Source: Pseudomaricurvus alcaniphilus (GTDB lineage: Bacteria > Pseudomonadota > Gammaproteobacteria > Pseudomonadales > Cellvibrionaceae). Taken from it: a DNA stretch of 64,000 nt. The notes beneath the pieces were generated by a model that did no database searches, had not been told where the DNA came from, and saw only the letters and a program-made list of their open reading frames with translations. Made by a program: the position numbers and the translations under genes. The stretch spans positions 372,001 to 436,000 of the forward strand of contig NZ_JAAOIX010000003.1 of assembly GCF_011440395.1 (NCBI RefSeq), in the 5' to 3' direction. Positions 1 through 8,953 of the stretch are shown piece after piece (within the stretch, counting starts at the first letter, position 1; every line of letters starts with the position of its first letter).

Positions 1-2
1 TT

Positions 3-3000
3 AACCAGTGTTCCTTCCGCGACCGTGGGGTGGAGACCGAGAAAGCCGATTCCGGCACCGAGGCCGGTGGTGATGTCAGTTCCGACCTCAATAAATTCAC
101 CTCCCCGTTGGAAGAGGCGCTGGATTGCCGCTTCCGCATCCATCAAAGCGGCGGCTTCGAGCTGGTGTTAACTTTCGAAGACGACGGCGGTGTCGAGGAA
201 GTGAACATTGACGGCAGAATCTCCAACAACTATGAGGCCTTGACGCTCGCCTTGGCGGAGAGCGGTACTGTCATAGTGGAAGGCACTGATGTGGTTGACG
301 AGAGCGGGCTTATTGTCGTTGTTGGGGTGCAGTATTCCGGCGATCTATCCGCCAACCAGGACGACGACGAATTCAGCAACGAGGACGAGTTCTTCGTCTA
401 TCGCGGCCAGGATTCCGATGACGACGGCGACCCCAACAGCACCGACCCCGATGACGATAACGACGGTATTTCGGATATTATCGAACTGGCTAATCCTACC
501 TTTTTACACCCCTGGAACGCCGCCGATGGCCAGCGTGACCAGGACGGCGATGGCTTCAGCAATGCCGCTGAGGCTCTGGCAGGCACCAGCATGACTGACC
601 CGGAGGACAAGCCCGGCACGGCCTTCAGGGCGCTGGGCTTCTGGACCCATCTCGCTTTTAACGGCAACTACCACGAGGAACAGGTGTGTCGCGAAGACAG
701 CGGCGGCTACCTCGATAACAGTGGTGACTTTGTGCCCGACCCCTTCTGGGTATCTTACTGCGCTGTGCGGGGCATGGCCTGGTGGAGCGGCAATCTGGAC
801 CTGTTTATCTTTGCCGATCAGGAACAAAACCCGAGTTGCGACGAGGGCAGTACCTGTTCCCAGTCGGTAGTGCGCGATGGTAATTACCTGGATGTAGGCG
901 CACGGGGTATGGTGACCGCCGACGATGGCATGTTGTTTGTCAGCCACTACGATTTCAACGGCAATCCGCTGCGCGATGAAAACTGGGACCCCAGTGTCGG
1001 CGATATCGAATACGGCGTCAGCATGGTGGTGCAGGTAGCCAGTGGTCTCAGCAACAACGATCTGGTGGGCAAGACCTACGCCGTGGCGGCCATGAGCAAG
1101 AGCTTTGCGCAGGGTGATAACGCGCAGTTCTCGGAAACCAACCTGCTGTTGTCCTTTGACTTGTCCATAACCGGTGACGGTACCTGTGTGGTCAGTAGCT
1201 GGACCGAGCACAAGCTGGAGCAGTTGGAAGATGGCGACAATGATTTTGACGATCGCACCAACCTGTACCACAGCGAAGCGCCTGTTACGTTCTCCGCTTG
1301 CAGCTTCAGCACTGATGCTGCCAGTGGCGAATTGCAGCTGACCCTGACTCCCACCGAGGGCGATCCCGGTGTCTGGGCGCTGCGCGTCACTCCGGACTTC
1401 AATTACCTGGCCAGCAGCAACCCGGACGCCAGCCCCGACGAAATTGGATTTGTCCTCGGTGTCAGCAAAGCCACCCCTACTGCAGGCGATAATGCCGCAG
1501 TTGCGGGCGCGTTCTTTATTGCCGGTATGGACCTGGACTTCTGGAACCACACCGATACTGCCTTCGTCGGCTATGACGGCGATGGCATCTTCCGGGCGGT
1601 GCTTGACTTCAGCGGTGCAGCCCCGGGGCTCGATGGTTTCAGTGACTGCAGTTTATATGTTGCCAGCTCCGGTTCCGGTCGTGGCCTGAGCGGTGACGTG
1701 GGAGTCGACGCCGCCGGCTGGGCCTGGATCGAGGGCGAAGTAGACGACATGCAAGCCTGTCGCTATCGGGTCAATGCCGGCGGCGTTGTGGAAGTGGAGG
1801 AGACCCTGAGCGGCGAGTCGCCGGAGTCGATTTTCTTCCAGCTGGGTGCCGACGGCAATGCGCTGCTGTTTTCCGAAGGTGGCGCCGATATGGAGGATGT
1901 TGGCTTTGAGGAGGCCTACGCAGCACTGGGATTGGGCATCAAATACAGCGGTAGCAATTACATCCCCCTGATCGCGGATTTTCTCGATATCCCGGTCACC
2001 CAGGGCGAAGTCAGTGTGCCGTCCAATCTCACCTTTATCGAGCTGTGGGATATGAACGGCGATGGCGTCCAGGAGGTGGGCCAGTTCGGTCTGCGTCTCA
2101 ACAATAACAAGCCCCAGTTAATCGCTACTGACCCCACCACGGGCTCGACCGTGAGGGCATTTACCTGGGACGACAACTGGGATAACCCCGAGATCGTCCG
2201 CCTGGCCGACCGCACCGGTGATGGCGTGGATGAGCTGGCTTTGTTTGGTTTCGCCAAGGCCGACCAACGGCCGCAATTGAGTGTCAAAAATGGTGCCAGC
2301 GCGGCTGCAGTGAATACCTTCAGCTGGCCGGCCAACTGGTATGATGTGCAGTTCCAGGAGCTGGACGACTCCACCGGTGACGGTATTTCCGAGGTGGCGA
2401 TCTTCGGTTTTGCCAACGGCAGTGACCAGGCCAAACTGGTGGTGCGTGACGGCGCTGATCCGGCGGTCTCCCTGCCGACGGCCAGCTGGCCTGCCATCTG
2501 GAACAATGTGCGCTTCCTGCAGACGCCGGATCTCAACGGCGACGGCGTCGATGAAGTGGCGATCTACGGCCAGCGGGCCGGCAACGGCCGCAACCAGCTG
2601 GTGGTCAAGGATGGCGTCGATCCGAGTATCCTGCACGAGGTGTTCAACTGGGGGAATAACTGGGACGACCAGCAGGTGGTTATCCTCGATGACATGACCG
2701 CGGATGGTATTGGTGAAGTGGCACTGGCAGGCGTACGCAAGGACGATGGTCGGGCGCAGATGATTGTGCGTGACGGCAGCGACCGCTCGCAGAATGTGCG
2801 CAATTACGGCTGGCCTGCGGAGTTGACTGGCGGTCAGTACTTGAGCGTGCCGGATCGCGACGGCGACGGCATTGCTGAATTGGGTATGGTGGGCGTGCGC
2901 AGCGACAACGGTCGCACTCAGGTGATCGTCAAGCGCGGCAGCAGTCGCCAGACCCTGGAGGCGGCCGGTTGGGCCAGCAACTGGACCGATACCGAGGTAC

Positions 3001-3308
3001 ATGTGCTCGCAGACCTGTCCTCCGATTCACTGCCGGATTACGCCCTGTTGGGTAATCACGTGTTGGCGGGCTACGCCCAGCTGGTGGTCAACGACAGTGC
3101 CACTGGTGGCGTCTTGCGCACGTTCAGTTGGCCCTCCATGGACGCCACCCGCTCGACTCTTGTAGAAGTGGCCGATATGAACGGCGACGGTGTGCCCGAG
3201 GTGGGCCTGTACAGTGCCCAGAGCGGGGTCGGCGTGCTGCAGATCAAGAACGGCGCCAACCAGGCCCAGGTGCTGTCCACGGTGACCTGGCCTGCGGCCT
3301 GGTATTGA
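3..3308 (+). CDS. Large secreted Ca-binding exoprotein with eight C-terminal FG-GAP-like repeats (5' partial)
   Basis: The reading frame is open from base 3, so the gene starts upstream; the GTG at 30 is only the first possible start inside the window. Seen: an acidic thrombospondin-type-3-like stretch (about 415-600, DxDxDG loops), then a ~450-residue region I do not recognise with several Cys, then eight repeats of about 53 residues (2028-3308). Each repeat has a D-x-N/T-x-DG-xx-E calcium loop and most end in a motif like SWPANW. FG-GAP/VCBS repeats usually form beta-propeller blades, so an eight-bladed propeller or a linear Ca-stiffened rod is inferred. The protein is presumably extracellular, but its signal peptide is outside the window. 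The repeat array is closely matched by the one in the matrixin gene at 4204. Enzymatic function unknown. Confidence 0.85.
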   Translation, partial: NQCSFRDRGVETEKADSGTEAGGDVSSDLNKFTSPLEEALDCRFRIHQSGGFELVLTFEDDGGVEEVNIDGRISNNYEALTLALAESGTVIVEGTDVVDESGLIVVVGVQYSGDLSANQDDDEFSNEDEFFVYRGQDSDDDGDPNSTDPDDDNDGISDIIELANPTFLHPWNAADGQRDQDGDGFSNAAEALAGTSMTDPEDKPGTAFRALGFWTHLAFNGNYHEEQVCREDSGGYLDNSGDFVPDPFWVSYCAVRGMAWWSGNLDLFIFADQEQNPSCDEGSTCSQSVVRDGNYLDVGARGMVTADDGMLFVSHYDFNGNPLRDENWDPSVGDIEYGVSMVVQVASGLSNNDLVGKTYAVAAMSKSFAQGDNAQFSETNLLLSFDLSITGDGTCVVSSWTEHKLEQLEDGDNDFDDRTNLYHSEAPVTFSACSFSTDAASGELQLTLTPTEGDPGVWALRVTPDFNYLASSNPDASPDEIGFVLGVSKATPTAGDNAAVAGAFFIAGMDLDFWNHTDTAFVGYDGDGIFRAVLDFSGAAPGLDGFSDCSLYVASSGSGRGLSGDVGVDAAGWAWIEGEVDDMQACRYRVNAGGVVEVEETLSGESPESIFFQLGADGNALLFSEGGADMEDVGFEEAYAALGLGIKYSGSNYIPLIADFLDIPVTQGEVSVPSNLTFIELWDMNGDGVQEVGQFGLRLNNNKPQLIATDPTTGSTVRAFTWDDNWDNPEIVRLADRTGDGVDELALFGFAKADQRPQLSVKNGASAAAVNTFSWPANWYDVQFQELDDSTGDGISEVAIFGFANGSDQAKLVVRDGADPAVSLPTASWPAIWNNVRFLQTPDLNGDGVDEVAIYGQRAGNGRNQLVVKDGVDPSILHEVFNWGNNWDDQQVVILDDMTADGIGEVALAGVRKDDGRAQMIVRDGSDRSQNVRNYGWPAELTGGQYLSVPDRDGDGIAELGMVGVRSDNGRTQVIVKRGSSRQTLEAAGWASNWTDTEVHVLADLSSDSLPDYALLGNHVLAGYAQLVVNDSATGGVLRTFSWPSMDATRSTLVEVADMNGDGVPEVGLYSAQSGVGVLQIKNGANQAQVLSTVTWPAAWY

Positions 3309-3312
3309 GCAC

Positions 3313-3338
3313 TGCCCTGCCGCGCTGGCGGCAGGGCA
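3313..3338 (+). terminator. Terminator-like hairpin after the first exoprotein gene
   Basis: A perfect 11-bp stem (TGCCCTGCCGC at 3313-3323 and its complement at 3328-3338) encloses a 4-base loop and starts five bases after the stop codon. No T-tract follows, so an intrinsic terminator is likely but not certain; it could also be an mRNA-stabilising structure. The remaining ~170 bases before the next gene show no other clear signal. Confidence 0.6.
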
Positions 3339-3508
3339 GGATAACCGGGAGTGCTTCTCGACGCGCCGATGTCGATGACGATGAGTCAGTGATTTTGTGC
3401 GCTGCTGGGGTACCCCGGGTTTAATTATTGATGAATTGGGAGTAAGCTCAAGAGTAGTAAGCGGCAGCTCTGCGATAATCAACTAGCAGCAAGGAGTGGC
3501 CAAATACA

Positions 3509-4195
3509 ATGACCAGCGCCCGCCCCACCAGATCAGTGCCTGTATGCAGGTTTATGCAACTCGCTGTTTTCTTTGCCGTATTTCTCGGTAGTCTACTGTT
3601 CAATCCGGCCGTCAGGGCCTCGACAGTTATGCAGGTGGACCTCGACTATTTACTGCAACACGCCGAACTGGTTTTTGAGGGCGAAGTCATCGCCAGCAAC
3701 GCCCGTTGGAATAACACTCGAACCGGCATTTTTACCCACGTCACCTTTCAGGTAAATCACGTCATCAAGGGCGAACACGCCGAGTCAACCCTGGTATTGC
3801 AGTTCGCTGGAGGTCAGGTGGGCGATGTGGGCTTGCAGGTGGGGGAGATGGAATACCCCGAGCTGGGCGAAAAAGGCATTTATTTTGTCGAATCCACCAC
3901 CAGGCAAATGGTTAATCCGCTAGTGGGCTGGACCCAGGGGCATTTTTTGCTGCTGCAAGATGCGGATGGTACAGAGCGGGTGGTGACACGGGGCAGGGCG
4001 CCGGTGCAGCAGGTTATGAGCCGCTCTCGCGCTGCTGCTACCAGTGCTGCGGCCGATCGCTTCGCCCCGTTTAGCAAGGGCATGGCCGCCGGGCTGCAAT
4101 TGGGCCAGCCCGCTGATTTAGATAGTGCACTGGACCGCAAGGCGTTTCGCGACGCGCTGCGGCAGCGTCTCAATGCGCTAGAGCCAGAACTCTAG
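3509..4195 (+). CDS. Small exported protein paired with the matrixin protease
   Basis: 228 residues, no family firmly recognised. The ATG at 3509 has AAGGAG 12 bases upstream; a second ATG at 3554 would give a cleaner signal peptide but lacks a site. A hydrophobic core ([14 protein letters not shown]) ends in a plausible AxA-type cleavage near residue 37. The mature part has a beta-rich pattern ([11 protein letters not shown], then a V-x-F-x-V strand and IKG, then a later GEKGIYFVE strand). That pattern is seen in several exported bacterial families and loosely in NTR/TIMP-like domains. Eight bases separate it from the matrixin gene, and an AGGTG overlapping its stop could serve the next start, so coupled translation is likely. 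A role as inhibitor, chaperone or partner of the protease is inference. A protein with a similar strand pattern lies at 45120. Confidence 0.8.
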   Translation: MTSARPTRSVPVCRFMQLAVFFAVFLGSLLFNPAVRASTVMQVDLDYLLQHAELVFEGEVIASNARWNNTRTGIFTHVTFQVNHVIKGEHAESTLVLQFAGGQVGDVGLQVGEMEYPELGEKGIYFVESTTRQMVNPLVGWTQGHFLLLQDADGTERVVTRGRAPVQQVMSRSRAAATSAAADRFAPFSKGMAAGLQLGQPADLDSALDRKAFRDALRQRLNALEPEL

Positions 4196-4203
4196 GTGTC
4201 GTT

Positions 4204-7122
4204 ATGAATATTCTAATCGGGCATGTCCAAATTCGCTGGCATGTGCTCTTGCCGCCGGTGCGGCTGCTTGCATTGCTGTTCACAGTGCTGTTTTCACTGG
4301 TGTTGCTGGTCGGCAGTGGGCCGGCATACAGTTTTGTGCTGTCGGGCACTTCATGGGCTACGGGCGAGGCTGTTGTGCGGGTGGACATTGGCGCCTCCAA
4401 TCCACCCGGAGACGATCAGCCCAACGTGGTCAGCGGCGGCCCCAGCACCGCGGAGCTGGACGCCGCCTATATCGAAGCCATGCAGAGTTGGAGTGACAGC
4501 TCCACTTTTCGCTATGTGGCGGTAACCGACCAGGGGCACAGTGACCCCTGTGAATCGGATACGATCAATGGCGTTAAGTTTGCCGATACCACCTGTTTCG
4601 GCGAATTTGGTGGTGCCACCCTGGCGGTACAGCAGCGCTGGACCTCCGGTGCCACCATCACCAAGACCGGCACCATTTTTAAAAATACCATCGAGTGGGA
4701 TATTTACAGCGGCAATTGGACCGGGGTGGCCGAGTTCCGTCGGGTCGCCGTGCACGAACTGGGACACGGTTTGGGCCTTGATCACACCCTCGTCACGGGC
4801 TCCATCATGGAGGCATTAGCGGGCGATACGGAAACTCCCCAGGCGGATGATATCGCCGGCGCGGCAGCCTACTATGACGTCGACAGTGATGACGTCGGCC
4901 TGGCCGACGATAACTGCCCGCTGGATGCCAACAGTGACCAGCTGGATACCGACGAGGATGGCCAGGGTGATGCCTGCGACGCCGACCAGGACGGCGACGG
5001 TATATACAGCGAGGCAGCGGTGGACGCCAGCGTCGGTCTTAACCCGCTCGGTTCCAGTTTGTTTGCGGTTGGTCCAAACAGTGGCAACCCCGCTTTCGCC
5101 TTTATGGCACAGACCTTCAGCGTCGCCATTGAAGGTGATTTACAGCGCCTCGATCTGCCGGTGTATTGCCCCAGCGGTGACCTGGAGCTGGAAATCCGCA
5201 ATGTGGTGAGCGGCGAGCCCGGCAGCTCCGTCCTCGGCAGCGCGACGTTCACCGGCGGTGTCGGTGTGCCCACCACCAATTCCGGGGTGGTGGAGTACTC
5301 GCTAAGCGCCGCAGGTTTAAGCAGCGGCAGCAGCTACGCGCTGGTACTGGAGGCCGATGGGGAATGTCGCTGGATAACCTCAAGTGAAGGCTATGCCGGC
5401 GGCATTGGTTACCTGTCCACCAGTGGCAGTAACTGGCAAGATATCGGCGATTTCGCTTTTCAAACCTTTATCGACCCGTCGCCCACCGACAATTGCCCCA
5501 CGGTGAGTAACCCCGGCCAGGAGGATACTGACAACAACGGTATCGGCGACGCCTGTGATTTTCCCGATGATGAGGACGGGGATACGGTAGCTGCCGAAGA
5601 TGACCTGGACGATAATGACCCGTTTGTCTGCCAGGATCTCGATGGGGATTCCTGTGACGATTGTAGTGTCGCCGGTATGCCCGATACTGCCAACGACGGC
5701 CCCGATAACGAAAGCGATGGCATTTGCGATGCCGGTGATCCGGACGACGACAACGATGGCTGGAGCGATATCCAGGAAGCGCTGTTGTCTACTGACCCGC
5801 TGGATGAACTGAGCTTTTTGACTCTCAACAGTGCCTATATCTCCCTGCACAAACTCTGGGACATGAACGGTGACGGGGTGGAAGAGGTGGGCCAGTTTGG
5901 CCTGCGCAATAACAACAACAAGCCGCAACTGGTGGTGACCGACCCGGCCACCGGTGCCACAGTGCGCACCTATACCTGGGAGGATGACTGGTACAACCCC
6001 GAGTTTGTGCAGGTGTCCGACCGCAACGGTGATGGCATCGCCGAAGTGGCTATTTTCGGCCTCGCCAAAGCCGACTTGCGACCCCAGCTGACCATCAAGG
6101 ACGGTACCAATGCCGCGGTGGTGGTGGATACATTCAGTTGGCCCGCCAACTGGAGCAAGGTGCGTATGGTGGAGCTGGACGATTCCAGCGGAGACGGGGT
6201 CACGGAGTTGGCCATATTCGGCTTTGATATCAACAGCCAGCAAGCGAAACTGGTGGTGCGCAACGGGGTCGATCCGGATCTGCAGCTGCCTACCACCAGC
6301 TGGCCCGCCAACTGGAATAATGTCAGTTTTGTCCAGACTCCGGACGTTAACGCCGATGGTATCGACGAAGTGGCTATCTTTGGCCAGCGGGTCGGCAACA
6401 ATCGCAACCAGCTGGTGATCAAGGACGGTTTGGACCCGGATATCAAACACGATGTCTACAACTGGGGTGATAACTGGGATGAGCCGCGCTATGTGCGCCT
6501 GGATGACCTCAATAGCGACCAGGTCGAGGAAGTGGCCCTGGCCGGTATTCGCAGGGATGACAGTCGGGCCCAGATGATCGTCAAGAACGGCACCAATCGC
6601 TCCCAGGGGGTGCGCAATTACGGTTGGCCGGCCGTGTTAACCAATCCGAGTTATATGCGAGTGCCGGATCGCGATGGCGATGGTCGGGCTGAGCTGGGTA
6701 TGGTGGGCGTGCGCAGTGACAATGGCCGCACCCAGATCATTGTCAAAAAGGGCAGCAGCCAGCAGACCCTGGAGTCGGTGGGCTGGAATACCACCTGGGT
6801 GGATGGGGTTGTCTATATTCTCGACGATCTCTCTCTCGACCAGCTGCAAGATTACGCCCTGCTAGGCAACCACTTTAACGCCGGTTACGCCCAGTTGCCG
6901 GTAATAGACAGTGCCACTGGCACTATCCTGCGCACCTTCAGCTGGCCTTCCATGGACGCCACCAAGGCGACCCTGGTGCAGCTCAGTGATATGAACGGTG
7001 ACAATATCCCCGAGGTGGGACTCTACTCAGCCGAGAGCGGCAGCGGGGTGCTGGAAATCAAGAACGGCGCCAACCATGCCCAGCTGTTGTTCCGCGTCAC
7101 CTGGCCTGCGGCCTGGTATTAA
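4204..7122 (+). CDS. Secreted matrixin-family zinc metalloprotease with TSP3 and FG-GAP-like repeats
   Basis: 972 residues. A long N-terminal signal peptide (hydrophobic run around residues 18-40) leads straight into a metzincin catalytic domain. The zinc motif [11 protein letters not shown] is at residues 184-194, with E185 as the general base, and a Met-turn SIMEA follows about 14 residues later; this is characteristic of peptidase family M10. No propeptide with a cysteine-switch motif is visible. Next come thrombospondin-3-like calcium loops (about 223-270 and 425-530) around a beta-sandwich-like stretch, then eight ~53-residue FG-GAP-like repeats from residue 544 to the end, closely matching those of the gene ending at 3308. 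Expected to be an extracellular Ca-stabilised protease. Substrate unknown; the repeats may bind a surface polymer. No recognised C-terminal sorting signal is seen. Confidence 0.92.
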   Translation: MNILIGHVQIRWHVLLPPVRLLALLFTVLFSLVLLVGSGPAYSFVLSGTSWATGEAVVRVDIGASNPPGDDQPNVVSGGPSTAELDAAYIEAMQSWSDSSTFRYVAVTDQGHSDPCESDTINGVKFADTTCFGEFGGATLAVQQRWTSGATITKTGTIFKNTIEWDIYSGNWTGVAEFRRVAVHELGHGLGLDHTLVTGSIMEALAGDTETPQADDIAGAAAYYDVDSDDVGLADDNCPLDANSDQLDTDEDGQGDACDADQDGDGIYSEAAVDASVGLNPLGSSLFAVGPNSGNPAFAFMAQTFSVAIEGDLQRLDLPVYCPSGDLELEIRNVVSGEPGSSVLGSATFTGGVGVPTTNSGVVEYSLSAAGLSSGSSYALVLEADGECRWITSSEGYAGGIGYLSTSGSNWQDIGDFAFQTFIDPSPTDNCPTVSNPGQEDTDNNGIGDACDFPDDEDGDTVAAEDDLDDNDPFVCQDLDGDSCDDCSVAGMPDTANDGPDNESDGICDAGDPDDDNDGWSDIQEALLSTDPLDELSFLTLNSAYISLHKLWDMNGDGVEEVGQFGLRNNNNKPQLVVTDPATGATVRTYTWEDDWYNPEFVQVSDRNGDGIAEVAIFGLAKADLRPQLTIKDGTNAAVVVDTFSWPANWSKVRMVELDDSSGDGVTELAIFGFDINSQQAKLVVRNGVDPDLQLPTTSWPANWNNVSFVQTPDVNADGIDEVAIFGQRVGNNRNQLVIKDGLDPDIKHDVYNWGDNWDEPRYVRLDDLNSDQVEEVALAGIRRDDSRAQMIVKNGTNRSQGVRNYGWPAVLTNPSYMRVPDRDGDGRAELGMVGVRSDNGRTQIIVKKGSSQQTLESVGWNTTWVDGVVYILDDLSLDQLQDYALLGNHFNAGYAQLPVIDSATGTILRTFSWPSMDATKATLVQLSDMNGDNIPEVGLYSAESGSGVLEIKNGANHAQLLFRVTWPAAWY

Positions 7123-7134
7123 TCGGTTGAGATG

Positions 7135-7163
7135 CCCCGGCTGCGGTTTCGCTGGAGCCGGGG
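7135..7163 (+). terminator. Terminator-like hairpin between convergent genes
   Basis: A perfect 8-bp GC-rich stem (CCCCGGCT at 7135-7142, AGCCGGGG at 7156-7163) encloses a 13-base loop, 12 bases after the matrixin stop. The next gene is convergent. There is no T-run, so its efficiency as an intrinsic terminator is uncertain. Confidence 0.5.
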
Positions 7164-7318
7164 ATCGTTCGACGGTTAGAAACGGAGTTTTGAATGCACC
7201 GGCGAGGAGTTTTCATAGCCGTGGTTAGTTGATGGTAGTCAAAGTGAGCCCATCAGGGTGCAGCCGCGGTCTTACCGTAAGGCAAAGACAGGTTTAGCCT
7301 TTACAATTGCTGCCTGAC

Positions 7319-8473
7319 CTATGCTCTCGGATACACCTGGTGCTCATTGCCCTTGATTTTTAGTATTAGAGACGACTCATCTTTAACTGCAGGCGGAGGC
7401 AGCTTAAAGCCAGACTTGATTTGATTGGTTATTTCTTTGCGGATGAGGTCCGGACGTTCAACATTTAATTCAAGTTCCAACTCATTGTTATCGTATTTAA
7501 GCAGCAATTTTATCGGCGCTGACGAATCGGATGTCACCCACCCGACAAAATGGTTGTTGGCCTCGTTAAATGCAGATTGAATATAGGCAAAATAATGAGT
7601 CTGTTCGCCAAGAGTTTTGACAAGGCTGGCAATCTCCTGGCGTACCAGGGTTGAATGTTTGGACAAATCCAAGCATGAATGATGGCACAAGTCATGGCTC
7701 CTGAAATAGCCTTCACCCTTTTCTCGTAATAGTGACCCCGCTGCCGAACCCCGCTTGAACTTCTTTTCAAAGTGCTCTTGCCTGGATTTGATTACAAAGT
7801 GAGCGATGTAAAGTTTTGCGTTATTGATCTCGACGGTAAACGGGGATGGTCCATCAGCAATATTATCTTCCCTGTCCAGCATGACTGTAGCGAACCTTGC
7901 CGGTTCGAGGTTTTCATTGTAGTAGACGCCGTTGACTAACTCGTTATGATGAATGCTGACTTTATCAATATCTTTAATGCGAGCCAGTGTTTTAATGTGG
8001 CAGTTGCGAGGCTCTTCCGGCTTTGAGCAGCGAGTAAATCTCTCAATTACCAGTCCATCGCCGGAAACTTTTCGGCCAGATGAGCCAAAGATGCGCCAGT
8101 TTAAGGCCAGCGCCGAGAAATCCTTGCAGCTTTCGGTTTTAGCCAGAAAATCCATAAGCTTGATGCCGGTTTCATTGACCAGGAATTCATCGGCATCGAG
8201 GAAGAGAAAATAGTCATAAGCACTGCCGTACTCGCGAATGGCACGCTCATAAGCGGTGTGTTGTACGCCAACCTCAGCGTTGACCCTGGGGTGAAAAAAT
8301 CGCTTGATCAGGCCGGCTTGATCCAGTGCCTCCAGTAATTCGCTGCCGCCGTCATCACTGACATTATCGGCAATGATAAAGTTGCTGATGCCGATTACAG
8401 AGCGATGGTATGCGAGCCACTCCAGGATGTAGTTCGACTCGTTTTTCATGATTGATACTATGGCAACTTTCAT
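7319..8473 (-). CDS. GT2-like glycosyltransferase (Glyco_tranf_2_4 type) with C-terminal accessory domain
   Basis: 384 residues. The N-terminus opens with VAIVSIMKNESNYILEWL, typical of the glycosyltransferase 2/92-like family that keeps a KNE..yi.EWl..H motif. The DXD-type metal/nucleotide-sugar site is DADEF at residues 93-97. No signal peptide or membrane helix is evident, so it should be cytoplasmic. The last ~90 residues form a separate segment with GWV, ERPDL and GFK landmarks, a pattern shared with the C-terminus of the sulfotransferase at 11134. It is divergent from the capsule operon across a 480-base gap and probably adds a sugar to the surface glycan. Acceptor and donor cannot be read from sequence. 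Codon use is more AT-rich than in the flanking genes. Confidence 0.85.
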   Translation of the reverse strand: MKVAIVSIMKNESNYILEWLAYHRSVIGISNFIIADNVSDDGGSELLEALDQAGLIKRFFHPRVNAEVGVQHTAYERAIREYGSAYDYFLFLDADEFLVNETGIKLMDFLAKTESCKDFSALALNWRIFGSSGRKVSGDGLVIERFTRCSKPEEPRNCHIKTLARIKDIDKVSIHHNELVNGVYYNENLEPARFATVMLDREDNIADGPSPFTVEINNAKLYIAHFVIKSRQEHFEKKFKRGSAAGSLLREKGEGYFRSHDLCHHSCLDLSKHSTLVRQEIASLVKTLGEQTHYFAYIQSAFNEANNHFVGWVTSDSSAPIKLLLKYDNNELELELNVERPDLIRKEITNQIKSGFKLPPPAVKDESSLILKIKGNEHQVYPRA

Positions 8474-8851
8474 TCTTTACCTGGAAAACCTGTTGATGCA
8501 TATAAAGCTTGGTTAACTGACGGATTGCTATCTCAGCAGTCACTGGCAAGCTGCTTGGGCCATTTACACTTTTCACACATTCCACAATCAAGTTGCTGGC
8601 TGCTCTTCAACTGGCTACTTGTGTTTTAACATAGCGTGGATTTCATGGCGTAGATTTGCAGAGCCAATGCCTTGTGGATCAGGCTAGAGCCCTGGAAACT
8701 GACAATTTTAACACCAATCAAACTTTCTACACTAACTAAAGAAGGCGTGACCGGCTGGATCGGGTTGGCTACCTGCAGTGCTTTGGTTTGGTGATCATTG
8801 GGGCTTGCGGGTGGTTGATTGTCCACCGGTCTGTTGGGTTTGTCAGCGGCT

Positions 8852-8865
8852 GTGACCCGGGTCAC
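8852..8865. promoter_or_regulatory. Perfect 14-bp palindrome, candidate operator
   Basis: GTGACCCGGGTCAC is a perfect inverted repeat with no spacer, ending 21 bases upstream of the -35 box at 8887. Position and symmetry fit a binding site for a dimeric regulator, activating from that location or controlling the divergent pair. The regulator is not identifiable here. Confidence 0.4.
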
Positions 8866-8886
8866 GTGCTGCCAAACAGCCCCGGG

Positions 8887-8914
8887 TTGCACTGCCTGAC
8901 CGGTGCCGTATAAT
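8887..8914 (+). promoter_or_regulatory. Sigma-70-type promoter for the exported hydrolase gene
   Basis: TTGCAC at 8887-8892, 16-bp spacer, TATAAT at 8909-8914 (consensus -10). Transcription would begin near 8921, giving a ~33-base leader to the ATG at 8954. This argues against the upstream in-frame ATG at 8903, which would lie inside the promoter. Confidence 0.65.
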
Positions 8915-8953
8915 CCGTCGATTTGCGGGTCAGGCATATCCCCAAAGCCCGCC

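Larger units (their letters stand above)
8474..8953. promoter_or_regulatory. Divergent intergenic region of the capsule locus
   Basis: 480 bases between the minus-strand glycosyltransferase and the plus-strand exported hydrolase. It holds a clear plus-strand promoter and a 14-bp palindrome (listed separately). The part nearest the minus-strand gene is AT-rich and must contain that gene's promoter, but no convincing -35/-10 pair was found. A minus-strand ORF across 8626-8955 is not credible as a gene. Confidence 0.5.

Noticed and set aside
504-1550. Long minus-strand ORF of 348 codons
   Set aside because: Antisense to a repeat-rich exoprotein gene with strong codon bias; its composition is that of a mirror frame, with no ribosome site or recognisable domain.
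4204-7122. C-terminal sorting signal (PEP-CTERM, GlyGly-CTERM or type IX)
   Set aside because: The exoproteins end in WPAAWY or FFTGE without a hydrophobic helix plus basic tail, and no type IX partners are visible.
8903-8953. Upstream start for the exported hydrolase
   Set aside because: The -10 box TATAAT is at 8909-8914, so this ATG would not be in the transcript.
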